Shown here: positions 16,095 to 22,924 of the stretch, piece by piece
Layout: each line of letters begins with the position of its first letter
How positions within the stretch are numbered: the first letter of the stretch is position 1
NCBI GenBank assembly: GCA_002438845.1
Contig: DJRG01000001.1
Span: 1-33,307 of the forward strand
DNA: 33,307 nucleotides
Reading direction: 5' to 3'
From: Bacteroidales bacterium UBA6366
GTDB taxonomy: Bacteria; Bacteroidota; Bacteroidia; Bacteroidales; UBA932
Position numbers and translations under genes: made by a program
The notes under the pieces: generated by a model
The model's input: the letters and a program-made list of their open reading frames with translations, nothing else
Told to the model about the DNA's origin: nothing
Databases searched by the model: none

Positions 16095-16148
16095 CAAAAA
16101 TGACATTTTTGTCCTTTGGGGCAGAAATACAGAAGTTTGGGACAAAAA
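16095..16148. promoter_or_regulatory. Overlapping inverted repeats upstream of the candidate small RNA
   Basis: CAAAAATG-a-CATTTTTG (16095-16111) is a 17-base palindrome. Its right part, TTTTTGTCC (16106-16114), is also the complement of GGACAAAAA (16140-16148). It could be an operator for the promoter at 16187 or a weak end of the upstream transcript; the sequence does not decide. Confidence 0.35.
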
Positions 16149-16186
16149 TAAACTATCCAATCTTGCTTGTATTATAAAAAAAACTA

Positions 16187-16194
16187 TACCTTTG
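16187..16194 (+). promoter_or_regulatory. Promoter -7 element of a candidate small RNA
   Basis: TACCTTTG matches TAnnTTTG exactly. The -33 region has only a loose CTTG at 16162-16165. No open reading frame of note follows before the terminator at 16239-16271. Confidence 0.55.
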
Positions 16195-16197
16195 CAA

Positions 16198-16280
16198 CGA
16201 ATAGTTTTTTCATAGGTTAAGTTTTAGGTTAGAATTGCGAACGGGGTCTGCTGCGACAGCAAACCCCGTTCATCTTTTAT
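16198..16280 (+). ncRNA. Candidate small RNA, about 75-80 nt
   Basis: A consensus promoter box (16187-16194) and a strong hairpin terminator (16239-16271) enclose about 40 bases without an ATG. The RNA would be an A/U-rich single-stranded 5' part (TAGGTTAAGTTTTAGGTTAG region) followed by a GC-rich hairpin, the layout of many bacterial regulatory small RNAs. It sits between a plus-strand gene ending at 16065 and a convergent minus-strand gene ending at 16427. I recognise no known family; the 5' end is estimated. Confidence 0.45.
16239..16275 (+). terminator. Terminator of the candidate small RNA
   Basis: GAACGGGGT (16239-16247) pairs with ACCCCGTTC (16263-16271). Inside it GCTG (16250-16253) pairs with CAGC (16257-16260) around a CGA loop. 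It is followed by ATCTTTTATTTG. The stem is strong for so short a transcript; it lies 174 bases past the cyclophilin stop codon and could also catch read-through. Confidence 0.75.
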
Positions 16281-16356
16281 TTGTGTATGTTATTGAAAAT
16301 TGGATTCTTGAACGTATTTTCGTCTTTCCATTCATGATATATGGGTTAAAATACCA

Positions 16357-16397
16357 ACAAGGCCGGATGCTGAGCTTGTCGAAGCATCCGGCCTTGT
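16357..16397 (-). repeat. Hairpin repeat unit with core CTGAGCTTGTCGAAG; probable terminator of the DUF4876 gene
   Basis: A perfect 15-bp stem (16357-16371 with 16383-16397, containing GGCCGGATGCT) carries the 11-base loop GAGCTTGTCGA. The core CTGAGCTTGTCGAAG (16370-16384) recurs at 6092-6106 (complement), 6172-6186, 29296-29310 and 29329-29343 with small changes. Here it stands 30 bases past the stop codon of the minus-strand gene ending at 16427, so it may also stop transcription. Confidence 0.75.
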
Positions 16398-16426
16398 CCT
16401 GGCATATTTGCGGATTCGGAGACCCT

Positions 16427-17869
16427 CTATTTCTTGAGTGATGGTGTGGCGTCGGGCGTGAAGTCGTTGGTGGAGTTGTTGGTGTCGATCAGCTTCCCGT
16501 CATCGCCTCTCTTGCGGAGGACTGACTTGCCGTAACGCTCGGGATCCTTGTCGATCTTGCCGCAGTGTGTCCAGCCGGCGTCGATGGACTCATCCCAGCT
16601 GGTGTACTGGAAGTTCTCCTCAACTGCCGTGTTCACTCCGTCCAGAACCCAACTGTTAGGAATCTTGTAGGCCTTGGCGATGCTCATCTCGAAGTCTCCG
16701 GCAAGAGAGTGGTTGATGTACTTGCCTTCCCACTTATAGTTCTCAAGGTAGGAATCCATTGTCATTCCATAAGGCGGCAAGGAGATGATGTAGCCCTCGT
16801 ACCCTCTGTCGTGAAGGATCCATACCGAGAGTGAGTATGTGAACCAGATGTCAAGGTTCGTAACGTCGGGGTTGTCAACATCCTGATTGGATGCGGAAGT
16901 GGACTTGTCGTACCACTCGAAGTCAGCGGTGCTCAGATCGAAGGAATTAGGGTTGGTAGCCAAGTGATTTTGGGCATTGTTCGCAATGATAAGGGATTTC
17001 CCAGGCTCGACCGGGACATCGTGTCCCTTCCCAGGAATGACGTAGACGGTTCCAACTCCGCAAGCCTCTTTCTTGATCGGTTCCAGAAATTCAAACGGAG
17101 TCTTGGTTGATGAAGGGTATTTGGCTTCGGAGATCATAATGCCGTCAAAATAAAGAAGCTCGTCAGAGTTGTTGGTGATCTTGAAGTATTGGTCTCCGTG
17201 GAACTTGTCAGGCTTTCCTGTGGTAGGAAGAGCATTGCTGGTGAAGAACACTTCCTCGATCAGGACTTCTCCCGGTTCGATGTTCCTCCAGCTTTGCTCA
17301 AGGGACACTTTCTCCAGTTCCGCTCCGGCCGTGGTCTTGAGGACAATCTCAGTTGTGCGGTAAGCGTCCGTCCTGTTTGTGTCCAGCTGAAGAACCACAC
17401 TGTCCTTTCTGGTCTCGGCGACAGTGATCCAGTCCGGAGTCTCGGCGACTTCATACACATAGCCTTGGACGGCAGGGAAAGCAATTCTGCCGCCTCTTCC
17501 TCTGGCGGACAGTTTGGACGCTTCTGGCTGCTCCGGTGGAACAGGACCGTTCTGGGTGATCTTGAAAGACTGGAGCCCGAGTGATGTGTCGAAAGTCAGC
17601 GTCGAGGTTCTCGGCGTGGCATCCTCGTAAGGCTCAACCGTGACGGTCACCTCGGTGTCTGAATCACCGTTTAGGGCTGAGACCGTGTACCATGTGTCGG
17701 CCTGTGGCACTTGCGCCGTCCAGTCTCTGTTGGTGGAGATGAACACTGTCTGTGTGCCACCGTTGGCGTCAAACTTCAGTTCGTCGGTTGACAGGGTGAA
17801 GACAGGGTCGTCTTCGTTGCAGGCCGCAATGGCGAGCGCTGCTGAAAGGATTAAAAGTAACTTTTTCAT
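16427..17869 (-). CDS. Lipoprotein with BACON-like domains and DUF4876
   Basis: I place the start at the ATG ending at 17869, giving 480 residues and a clean lipoprotein signal (MKKLLLILSAALAIAAC, Cys17); an in-frame ATG 33 bases upstream would spoil it. A BACON-type Ig-like domain (about 22-110, DELKFDANGGTQTVFISTNRDWTAQ) is followed by a second, similar beta domain (about 118-200). A C-terminal DUF4876 region spans about 205-480 (PGEVLIEEVFFTSNALPTTGK, DQYFKITNNSDE, YVIPGKGHDVPVEPG). DUF4876 proteins are found with TonB-dependent receptors in Bacteroidota and are thought to lie at the cell surface; the ligand is unknown. It is the last gene of the operon, 43 bases after the DUF6850 gene. 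Confidence 0.87.
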   Translation of the reverse strand: MKKLLLILSAALAIAACNEDDPVFTLSTDELKFDANGGTQTVFISTNRDWTAQVPQADTWYTVSALNGDSDTEVTVTVEPYEDATPRTSTLTFDTSLGLQSFKITQNGPVPPEQPEASKLSARGRGGRIAFPAVQGYVYEVAETPDWITVAETRKDSVVLQLDTNRTDAYRTTEIVLKTTAGAELEKVSLEQSWRNIEPGEVLIEEVFFTSNALPTTGKPDKFHGDQYFKITNNSDELLYFDGIMISEAKYPSSTKTPFEFLEPIKKEACGVGTVYVIPGKGHDVPVEPGKSLIIANNAQNHLATNPNSFDLSTADFEWYDKSTSASNQDVDNPDVTNLDIWFTYSLSVWILHDRGYEGYIISLPPYGMTMDSYLENYKWEGKYINHSLAGDFEMSIAKAYKIPNSWVLDGVNTAVEENFQYTSWDESIDAGWTHCGKIDKDPERYGKSVLRKRGDDGKLIDTNNSTNDFTPDATPSLKK

Positions 17870-17912
17870 AATCTGGTAGTTGTTATAGTAATTATTGTCC
17901 ATTGTCTATAAT

Positions 17913-19442
17913 CTAAAATGCCAGCCCTATGGCCACGGTCAGATACTCCGAGTGGCCGAATCCATCAATGGATCTGAACGAGACTTCCGGCCTGAGAAAG
18001 ACAGCCGTGTTATGCCCGAAATCGCGTTGTATCCCAAAACTTAGCCCGGCGGTGGTCCTGCCCGAGGAAATCATGGCAAGGAAGTGCTTCAAATAGTCCA
18101 GAATCCTTGGCTCCGTATATTCGGCCGGAATAGACAAGGCTCCGTCCAGCCCGAATGTGCGCTGGAATTTCACGCTCGCGCCAAACAGCCACTCCTTGCG
18201 CTGCCTTCTAAAACCCAGAGTCAGGCCAGCGTCCGCAAAGCTGAAAGCCATCTCCCTTTTGGGGAATATATATTCCGCGGACGAACGGTAATATTCAAAG
18301 ACAGGCTCCGCGCTGACGGTTCCTGCCGCAGAAGGGACCTCGACCGCTCCCTTCAGATTGGCGGAAAGAATCCGGTTCCGGTACATGGTCAGTGACCCCA
18401 GCACTGCATATTCCTTGTTCTTGCCCGTGTCGATGATGTTCTCCGTGCTTTGCCTCAGCTCATAGCCTATTCCTGCGAGGATATTACATTTCACATGTCC
18501 GCTCAGACGTTTGTAGCCGATGAGACCGTCCAGTTTCTGAATCCACAAATCAGTGATCGGCACCTCATTGTTTGCGACCAAGAGGCACTTTATATCCAGA
18601 CTGTTGTAGGAAAGCAGGCCTGTCCATCCGTCCGGGTACCCCGGAATGACAGAGGCGGAGACTTCCCATCCATGACCATCATACCTGCTTGGAGTGAAGT
18701 CTCCGGCACCATCGAATCTTGCGAAATGGCTCCCGAGACCCGTGAAATGCAGTTCGGAGGTGTTGGCTCCGAGCTGGTCGTAAAAACTCACATCCTGAGA
18801 CTGCTTGTAAACCCTGAACGCGGTGTTAAGGTCAAAGACATAACCTTTTGCGGTGATTCCTCCTGTAAGGATGGCATTGAGATCCGAGGTGACCGACCTT
18901 GGCCTCGGATCCACCTGGCGGTACTCGTGCAATGCCCTGTAGCCTCCGTAAACCCCTATGTGGGCTTTGCCAAGAAGTTTCGACCATGCCCCGAAGAATG
19001 AATATTGCTCTTTCTGGAGGTCGCCTCCCACCGTGTCAACCATCACGTCAGGATATAGCATCTCGAAGTCGGAAGTGGAGTTCCATAGTACATTCCTTTT
19101 CATTCCTCTTGAATATTCCGCCCCGGCCCTGACCGCCGAATGCCCTTGCAAACGGATCAAGGAATTGACGTTGACAGATCCTTGGTCCAGTCCGTCTCCC
19201 TCCTGCGGCAGCAGAGCATCATCCTCACGGCGCAAGTCATAGACCGCCTTGATCTCTGAATATGTCGGGATGTCCCACAGCAGGAAACTGCCTGCATTGT
19301 GGCCGGCTATTTCGCTCCGCCCCAAGGCACGGGCAGGGGACAGATACCTGTCAGAAGTCGAATTGACATCAGCCTTCTCTTGTCCCAAGGCCGGTGCGAT
19401 GGCTGTCAGGAGTGCGAACAATATGATGCGGATCCGTTTCAT
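17913..19442 (-). CDS. DUF6850-family outer-membrane beta-barrel protein
   Basis: The 509-residue product has a Sec signal (MKRIRIILFALLTAIAPALGQ). From about residue 90 on it shows alternating hydrophobic and polar strands with aromatic girdles, and ends YLTVAIGLAF with a terminal Phe, the outer-membrane insertion signal. The pattern RYLSPARALGRSEIAGHNAG near the N-terminus and the gene neighbourhood match the DUF6850 family as I know it. It is an outer-membrane partner of unknown role in the TonB receptor operon. Its ATG overlaps the stop codon of the small lipoprotein gene (ATGA, 19442-19439), indicating translational coupling. Confidence 0.82.
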   Translation of the reverse strand: MKRIRIILFALLTAIAPALGQEKADVNSTSDRYLSPARALGRSEIAGHNAGSFLLWDIPTYSEIKAVYDLRREDDALLPQEGDGLDQGSVNVNSLIRLQGHSAVRAGAEYSRGMKRNVLWNSTSDFEMLYPDVMVDTVGGDLQKEQYSFFGAWSKLLGKAHIGVYGGYRALHEYRQVDPRPRSVTSDLNAILTGGITAKGYVFDLNTAFRVYKQSQDVSFYDQLGANTSELHFTGLGSHFARFDGAGDFTPSRYDGHGWEVSASVIPGYPDGWTGLLSYNSLDIKCLLVANNEVPITDLWIQKLDGLIGYKRLSGHVKCNILAGIGYELRQSTENIIDTGKNKEYAVLGSLTMYRNRILSANLKGAVEVPSAAGTVSAEPVFEYYRSSAEYIFPKREMAFSFADAGLTLGFRRQRKEWLFGASVKFQRTFGLDGALSIPAEYTEPRILDYLKHFLAMISSGRTTAGLSFGIQRDFGHNTAVFLRPEVSFRSIDGFGHSEYLTVAIGLAF

Positions 19443-19852
19443 TTCAGTACTGTCAATTCAAGGTTCAAAGTCTCTTTGTCGTTCAGCAAGGTCACGGAAG
19501 TCATCGGGGAGTTGTAACCCGAGAAACGGACCTTTTTGCGCTGACCGTCGCTGAACACGGCCTTGCCGTCGAAAGAGATCATATAGATTCCTTTCCTGAG
19601 CCTGACCGTGGCTGTCCCGACCTGAAACGTCGGGATTTCATATTCCTGCTTCGTGTTGAGGTCGCGGATGAACGAGCCGTCAAGGGAATTGTCCACCTTG
19701 ACTCTTTCGATTCCGGCGTTGACCGACGGACATGTCACGTTCATAGTCACGATTGTGAATACATTCTGCTCAGAGTCCTTCTCGCATCCGAAGAAAAAGA
19801 GCGAAAAAGCGATGAGAATATTCAATATGTTTTTGTGAGTCAGCATATTCAT
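19439..19852 (-). CDS. Small lipoprotein of the TonB receptor operon
   Basis: The 137-residue product has a lipoprotein signal with lipobox FFGC (SLFFFGCEKDSEQ, Cys23). The rest looks like a single Ig-like beta-sandwich (VFTIVTMNVTCPSVNAGIERVKVDN, then TATVRLRKGIYMISFDGKAVF). I do not recognise the family. Overlaps on both sides (TAATG with the receptor gene, ATGA with the DUF6850 gene) show it is made in step with its neighbours, so a surface or periplasmic subunit of the same system is likely. The gene begins ATGAATATG, so the second ATG may be the true start. Confidence 0.82.
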   Translation of the reverse strand: MNMLTHKNILNILIAFSLFFFGCEKDSEQNVFTIVTMNVTCPSVNAGIERVKVDNSLDGSFIRDLNTKQEYEIPTFQVGTATVRLRKGIYMISFDGKAVFSDGQRKKVRFSGYNSPMTSVTLLNDKETLNLELTVLK

Positions 19853-22626
19853 TAAAGTTTGAAATTCAACTCCATGCCGAAGTACGGCAGAACGGAGCGG
19901 CGCACGAGGATGCCCATATTCGTCCGGTAGTCAGGTGAGACATCCAGAATCTTGTTCACGAACAAGGCGCAGGCGATCTTGTCGTGGTAGATCTTCTTTG
20001 TCGCCTTGAGATTGATGTTCATGCTGAACGGGATTCTGAAATAGATTGACATCGAAGGGGTATATTCCCGTATCATCTGGGCCAGGATACCGTTGGCCGC
20101 TGATTCGTCCGTGAACGGATGGCTTTCCAGGTTCTTGTCTATGTAGGAGATAGGCCGCGCGTCCTTGGCCGTGTTCTGGCTTCCGGTGAACCATTGGCAC
20201 TGGAACGAGGTCGAGAAGATCATGCCGAGCCTCGGGATCTGTGTGTCAAACATGAAGTTCGTGTTGAAGACCTCGCGCAGGAGCCCGTCCGTGTCCCTGT
20301 AATAGCCTACATAAGGATAGGTCTTGCCGGCCACGACCACGGAGGGTCTGTAATATGTCGGCTGGCTATTGCTGTATCTTGTCCTGAACCAAGCTCCGCT
20401 GACGGTGACCTTTGTCCTGATCGGACGGATTCTCGGAGCAGACAGAGTGAACTCGATGCCTTCCTTGAGGGTGCGGCTGCCGTTGGTGTTGAATGAATAT
20501 CCCACCAGAAGTGTGTCCAGAACCCAAGGGGTTGTCTCCGTGGAAGGAGGACCGGTCAGCGTGCCCTTGTCGATCGTCTCCTCCTGGTAGTCCTTGAAGA
20601 TCGCCCGTGTGAACTCACTGCCGTATCTGAATCCAGAGGTCATATCCTCTCTGAAATAGTCAATGTTGAAGGAGAAGTTACGTCTGATTTGGACATCAGC
20701 GGCGATCTCCCATTTGAAATTCCTCGCGGCCTTGAGGTTGAAGTTGGCCGGGTCGATCTTCATCACATAGACATTGATTCTTCGCAGATTCTCCTCGACC
20801 GGCCAGTAGTTCATCTGGGTGATGTCGTAGTAGATCGGGTCCGGGTAAAGCTGATCCATCGTCGGGAACTTCGTGTGCCAGCCGGCTCCGCCGGACAGCC
20901 CGACCTTAACATCCTTCCCGAAAGCCTTCTCCAGTCTGAGGTTCAGTCTAGGGTCAAAGTACGGCTTGAGATTGACGGAATATTCCTTGCCGGCTCCAGC
21001 CATCGCCGCCACCCTCACTCCGGCGAGCCATTCGGCCTTGAATCCGTTCCCGAAAGCCAGGACGGAATTGTCCTCGATGAAGGCCGACATCTGGTGAGTG
21101 GCCGGAATCGCGGAGTAGTTCCTCGGGCGGACGTTCATGTCCACTGAGAACGGCCTTTCCGGGTCGAATATGGTACCTTCCCCGAAGTTCTTGTTGACGT
21201 TCCACTGGGCACCGGCCTTGAATGTGTTTGTAGTATTCCCGAAATCCTTGCGGAACTTCGCCGTACCGTTGAGGTAGGCGTAGAACGGCTTGCCATCGAC
21301 CTTCAGTGTCGCCTCGTACCTGTATGGCACAATCGTGACATCGAATTCGCCCTCTTTCAGGCTTGTCGAGAGAGGCATCGGAGAACTATATTCCACGAAT
21401 TTCCATCGGCTGATCAGGTCTTTCTCGTAGGTCAGCGAACCTGTGATGTCAAGACTCTGGAAGAACGATTTCAGGCTCTTGCTTCGGACGACATATTCCC
21501 CGCCCAGCGCGAAGCGGCTGTAGCTGGACTTGTAGGTCTCGATCGGGCCGCAGTCGCCGAAGTCCAGATTCTTGTCAGATTTCTGATTGTCGAACGAGCC
21601 GGTGTAGTCAAGACTACCGCTGAGGGTTCTGACAAGTTCCCCGGTCCAGGTCTTGCCGATTCTGTAGCTACCGGTGAGGCGCTTGTAGTTCTGCCTTGTG
21701 TTGCGTGGATCGGCTCTGGAATCCAAGAAGTTGCCGCTGATGTTCATCGTCAGCTTGTCGGTCTTGCCCCACTCCAGGTCCTTGCCGAGATAGAAAAGTT
21801 TGCTCTTCATGTCGGCCTTGAAACGTGCTCTGGTGTCGTTGCCGCCCTTGCGCCGTTTGATGTTGACAAGACCGCTGGTGAGGTCACCATATTCAACGGA
21901 AGGGATTCCGCGGATGATCTCGACGGATTCCACATCCTCCGTGGTGATGGTACGCATGTCGACTCCGGCGTTGACGAACGAAGAACCGTAGTTGCTGAAA
22001 GCCGGGGTGGTCTGGAGGTTCGCGTCATTGTTGACCGGAACCCCGTCGATGAGAAACCGGGTCCCGAGGGAAGATGTGTTGTAGTTGCCGCCGGAGACCG
22101 AAACCGCCCTCAGGTCGATTGTCTTCGGTGTCAGGAATGACGGGTCTACGGAACGTCCTCCCGGAAGCAGTTCAAGCAGGTCGGAGAAACTGGACGGCTG
22201 GATGTGCGCTATCGCATCCTGCCCGATCCGTGACGCGCTTGTCAATCCATGGCTTTCCGTGGCGGTGACGACAACTTCGTTTATCGCGAACGAATCCGCC
22301 ATCAATGAATATCTTCCGTCTTTCCTGACATTTGTGGCCAATGTCTTGTAGCCCAGACAGGAAATCATTAGAGTCCCGTCGGTGGCCTTTAGTCTGAACC
22401 TCCCAAGAGAGTCAGTGACATCCCAGACGGCATTGTTGCCTTTTAACGTCACTGTGGCGCCTGCTACCGGTGAGCCGTCAGTCTGGTCGATTACCCTGCC
22501 TGAGATTCCGTCCGTGCGGTTCAGGCTGGATTCCTTATGTCTGGTATCTGTCATGCCGCCGTTTGTCTGGGCGCACACGCAGACTGACAGCGCCAACGCC
22601 GCTGCGATGACAAGTAACCGACACAT
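19852..22626 (-). CDS. TonB-dependent outer-membrane receptor with carboxypeptidase-regulatory-like domain
   Basis: With the ATG ending at 22626 the product is 924 residues with signal MCRLLVIAAALALSVCVCAQ; the ATG at 22644 is an alternative. Further upstream the frame runs into the promoter. Domains in order: an N-terminal CarboxypepD_reg-like beta domain (GISGRVIDQTDGSPVAGATVTLKG), a plug domain starting near INEVVVTATESHGL, with GGNYNTSSLGTRFLIDGVPVN and VESVEIIRGIPSVEYGDLTSGLVNI, and a C-terminal barrel of about 22 strands ending FGMELNFKL. It imports a substrate using TonB-ExbBD energy. There is no SusD-like partner, so glycan uptake of the usual SusCD type is unlikely. The divergent feoAB genes make a metal or siderophore-like ligand plausible, but this is inference. 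Confidence 0.93.
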   Translation of the reverse strand: MCRLLVIAAALALSVCVCAQTNGGMTDTRHKESSLNRTDGISGRVIDQTDGSPVAGATVTLKGNNAVWDVTDSLGRFRLKATDGTLMISCLGYKTLATNVRKDGRYSLMADSFAINEVVVTATESHGLTSASRIGQDAIAHIQPSSFSDLLELLPGGRSVDPSFLTPKTIDLRAVSVSGGNYNTSSLGTRFLIDGVPVNNDANLQTTPAFSNYGSSFVNAGVDMRTITTEDVESVEIIRGIPSVEYGDLTSGLVNIKRRKGGNDTRARFKADMKSKLFYLGKDLEWGKTDKLTMNISGNFLDSRADPRNTRQNYKRLTGSYRIGKTWTGELVRTLSGSLDYTGSFDNQKSDKNLDFGDCGPIETYKSSYSRFALGGEYVVRSKSLKSFFQSLDITGSLTYEKDLISRWKFVEYSSPMPLSTSLKEGEFDVTIVPYRYEATLKVDGKPFYAYLNGTAKFRKDFGNTTNTFKAGAQWNVNKNFGEGTIFDPERPFSVDMNVRPRNYSAIPATHQMSAFIEDNSVLAFGNGFKAEWLAGVRVAAMAGAGKEYSVNLKPYFDPRLNLRLEKAFGKDVKVGLSGGAGWHTKFPTMDQLYPDPIYYDITQMNYWPVEENLRRINVYVMKIDPANFNLKAARNFKWEIAADVQIRRNFSFNIDYFREDMTSGFRYGSEFTRAIFKDYQEETIDKGTLTGPPSTETTPWVLDTLLVGYSFNTNGSRTLKEGIEFTLSAPRIRPIRTKVTVSGAWFRTRYSNSQPTYYRPSVVVAGKTYPYVGYYRDTDGLLREVFNTNFMFDTQIPRLGMIFSTSFQCQWFTGSQNTAKDARPISYIDKNLESHPFTDESAANGILAQMIREYTPSMSIYFRIPFSMNINLKATKKIYHDKIACALFVNKILDVSPDYRTNMGILVRRSVLPYFGMELNFKL

Positions 22627-22665
22627 ATTCGTCTCAAACACCATCCGACATCGTTTTTTTGACCG

Positions 22666-22697
22666 CAAAATTATTCCCAAAGAGAGGAACGGTCAAT
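22666..22697 (-). promoter_or_regulatory. Promoter of the TonB receptor operon
   Basis: On the minus strand ATTG (22697-22694), a 20-base spacer and TAATTTTG (22673-22666) match the Bacteroidota consensus. Transcription would start near 22660, which rules out the in-frame ATG at 22680 as the start codon. Confidence 0.65.
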
Positions 22698-22731
22698 GCC
22701 AATATGTTGGGAAAGACTGAGCCGCCATTAA

Positions 22732-22828
22732 CCATTTGTGGGTAAATGGGTGGGGTGTAACAATATGATTTATTGTGAGTTGGCTATTTATCTTTAGGCT
22801 GTTTATCCCGGAGACAAACAGCCTTTTT
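22732..22828 (+). ncRNA. Structured plus-strand RNA or leader ending in a terminator
   Basis: Three hairpins follow one another: CCATTT/AAATGG (22732-22737 with 22744-22749), ACAATA/TATTGT (22760-22765 with 22771-22776) and the terminator AGGCTGTTT/AAACAGCCT (22796-22804 with 22816-22824) followed by TTTT. No plus-strand gene lies upstream, so the terminator must end a separate short transcript or attenuate a long feoAB leader. I find no convincing promoter for it. Confidence 0.4.
22796..22828 (+). terminator. Plus-strand terminator between the divergent operons
   Basis: A perfect 9-bp stem (22796-22804 with 22816-22824) with an 11-base loop is followed by four more Ts. It points toward feoAB, about 100 bases before its start, and has no upstream plus-strand gene to serve. 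Confidence 0.75.
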
Positions 22829-22873
22829 ACTGACATTTAGGTATTTACTCTCCACCGCTACCAACTATTGATG

Positions 22874-22905
22874 ATTGCGGAAATCTTATAAAATGAATAT
22901 TTTTG
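22874..22905 (+). promoter_or_regulatory. feoAB promoter
   Basis: ATTG (22874-22877), a 20-base spacer and TATTTTTG (22898-22905) match the consensus. The implied leader is about 13-17 bases. The promoter lies downstream of the terminator at 22796-22828. Confidence 0.6.
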
Positions 22906-22924
22906 TACCGAATTTGGGTGTGTA

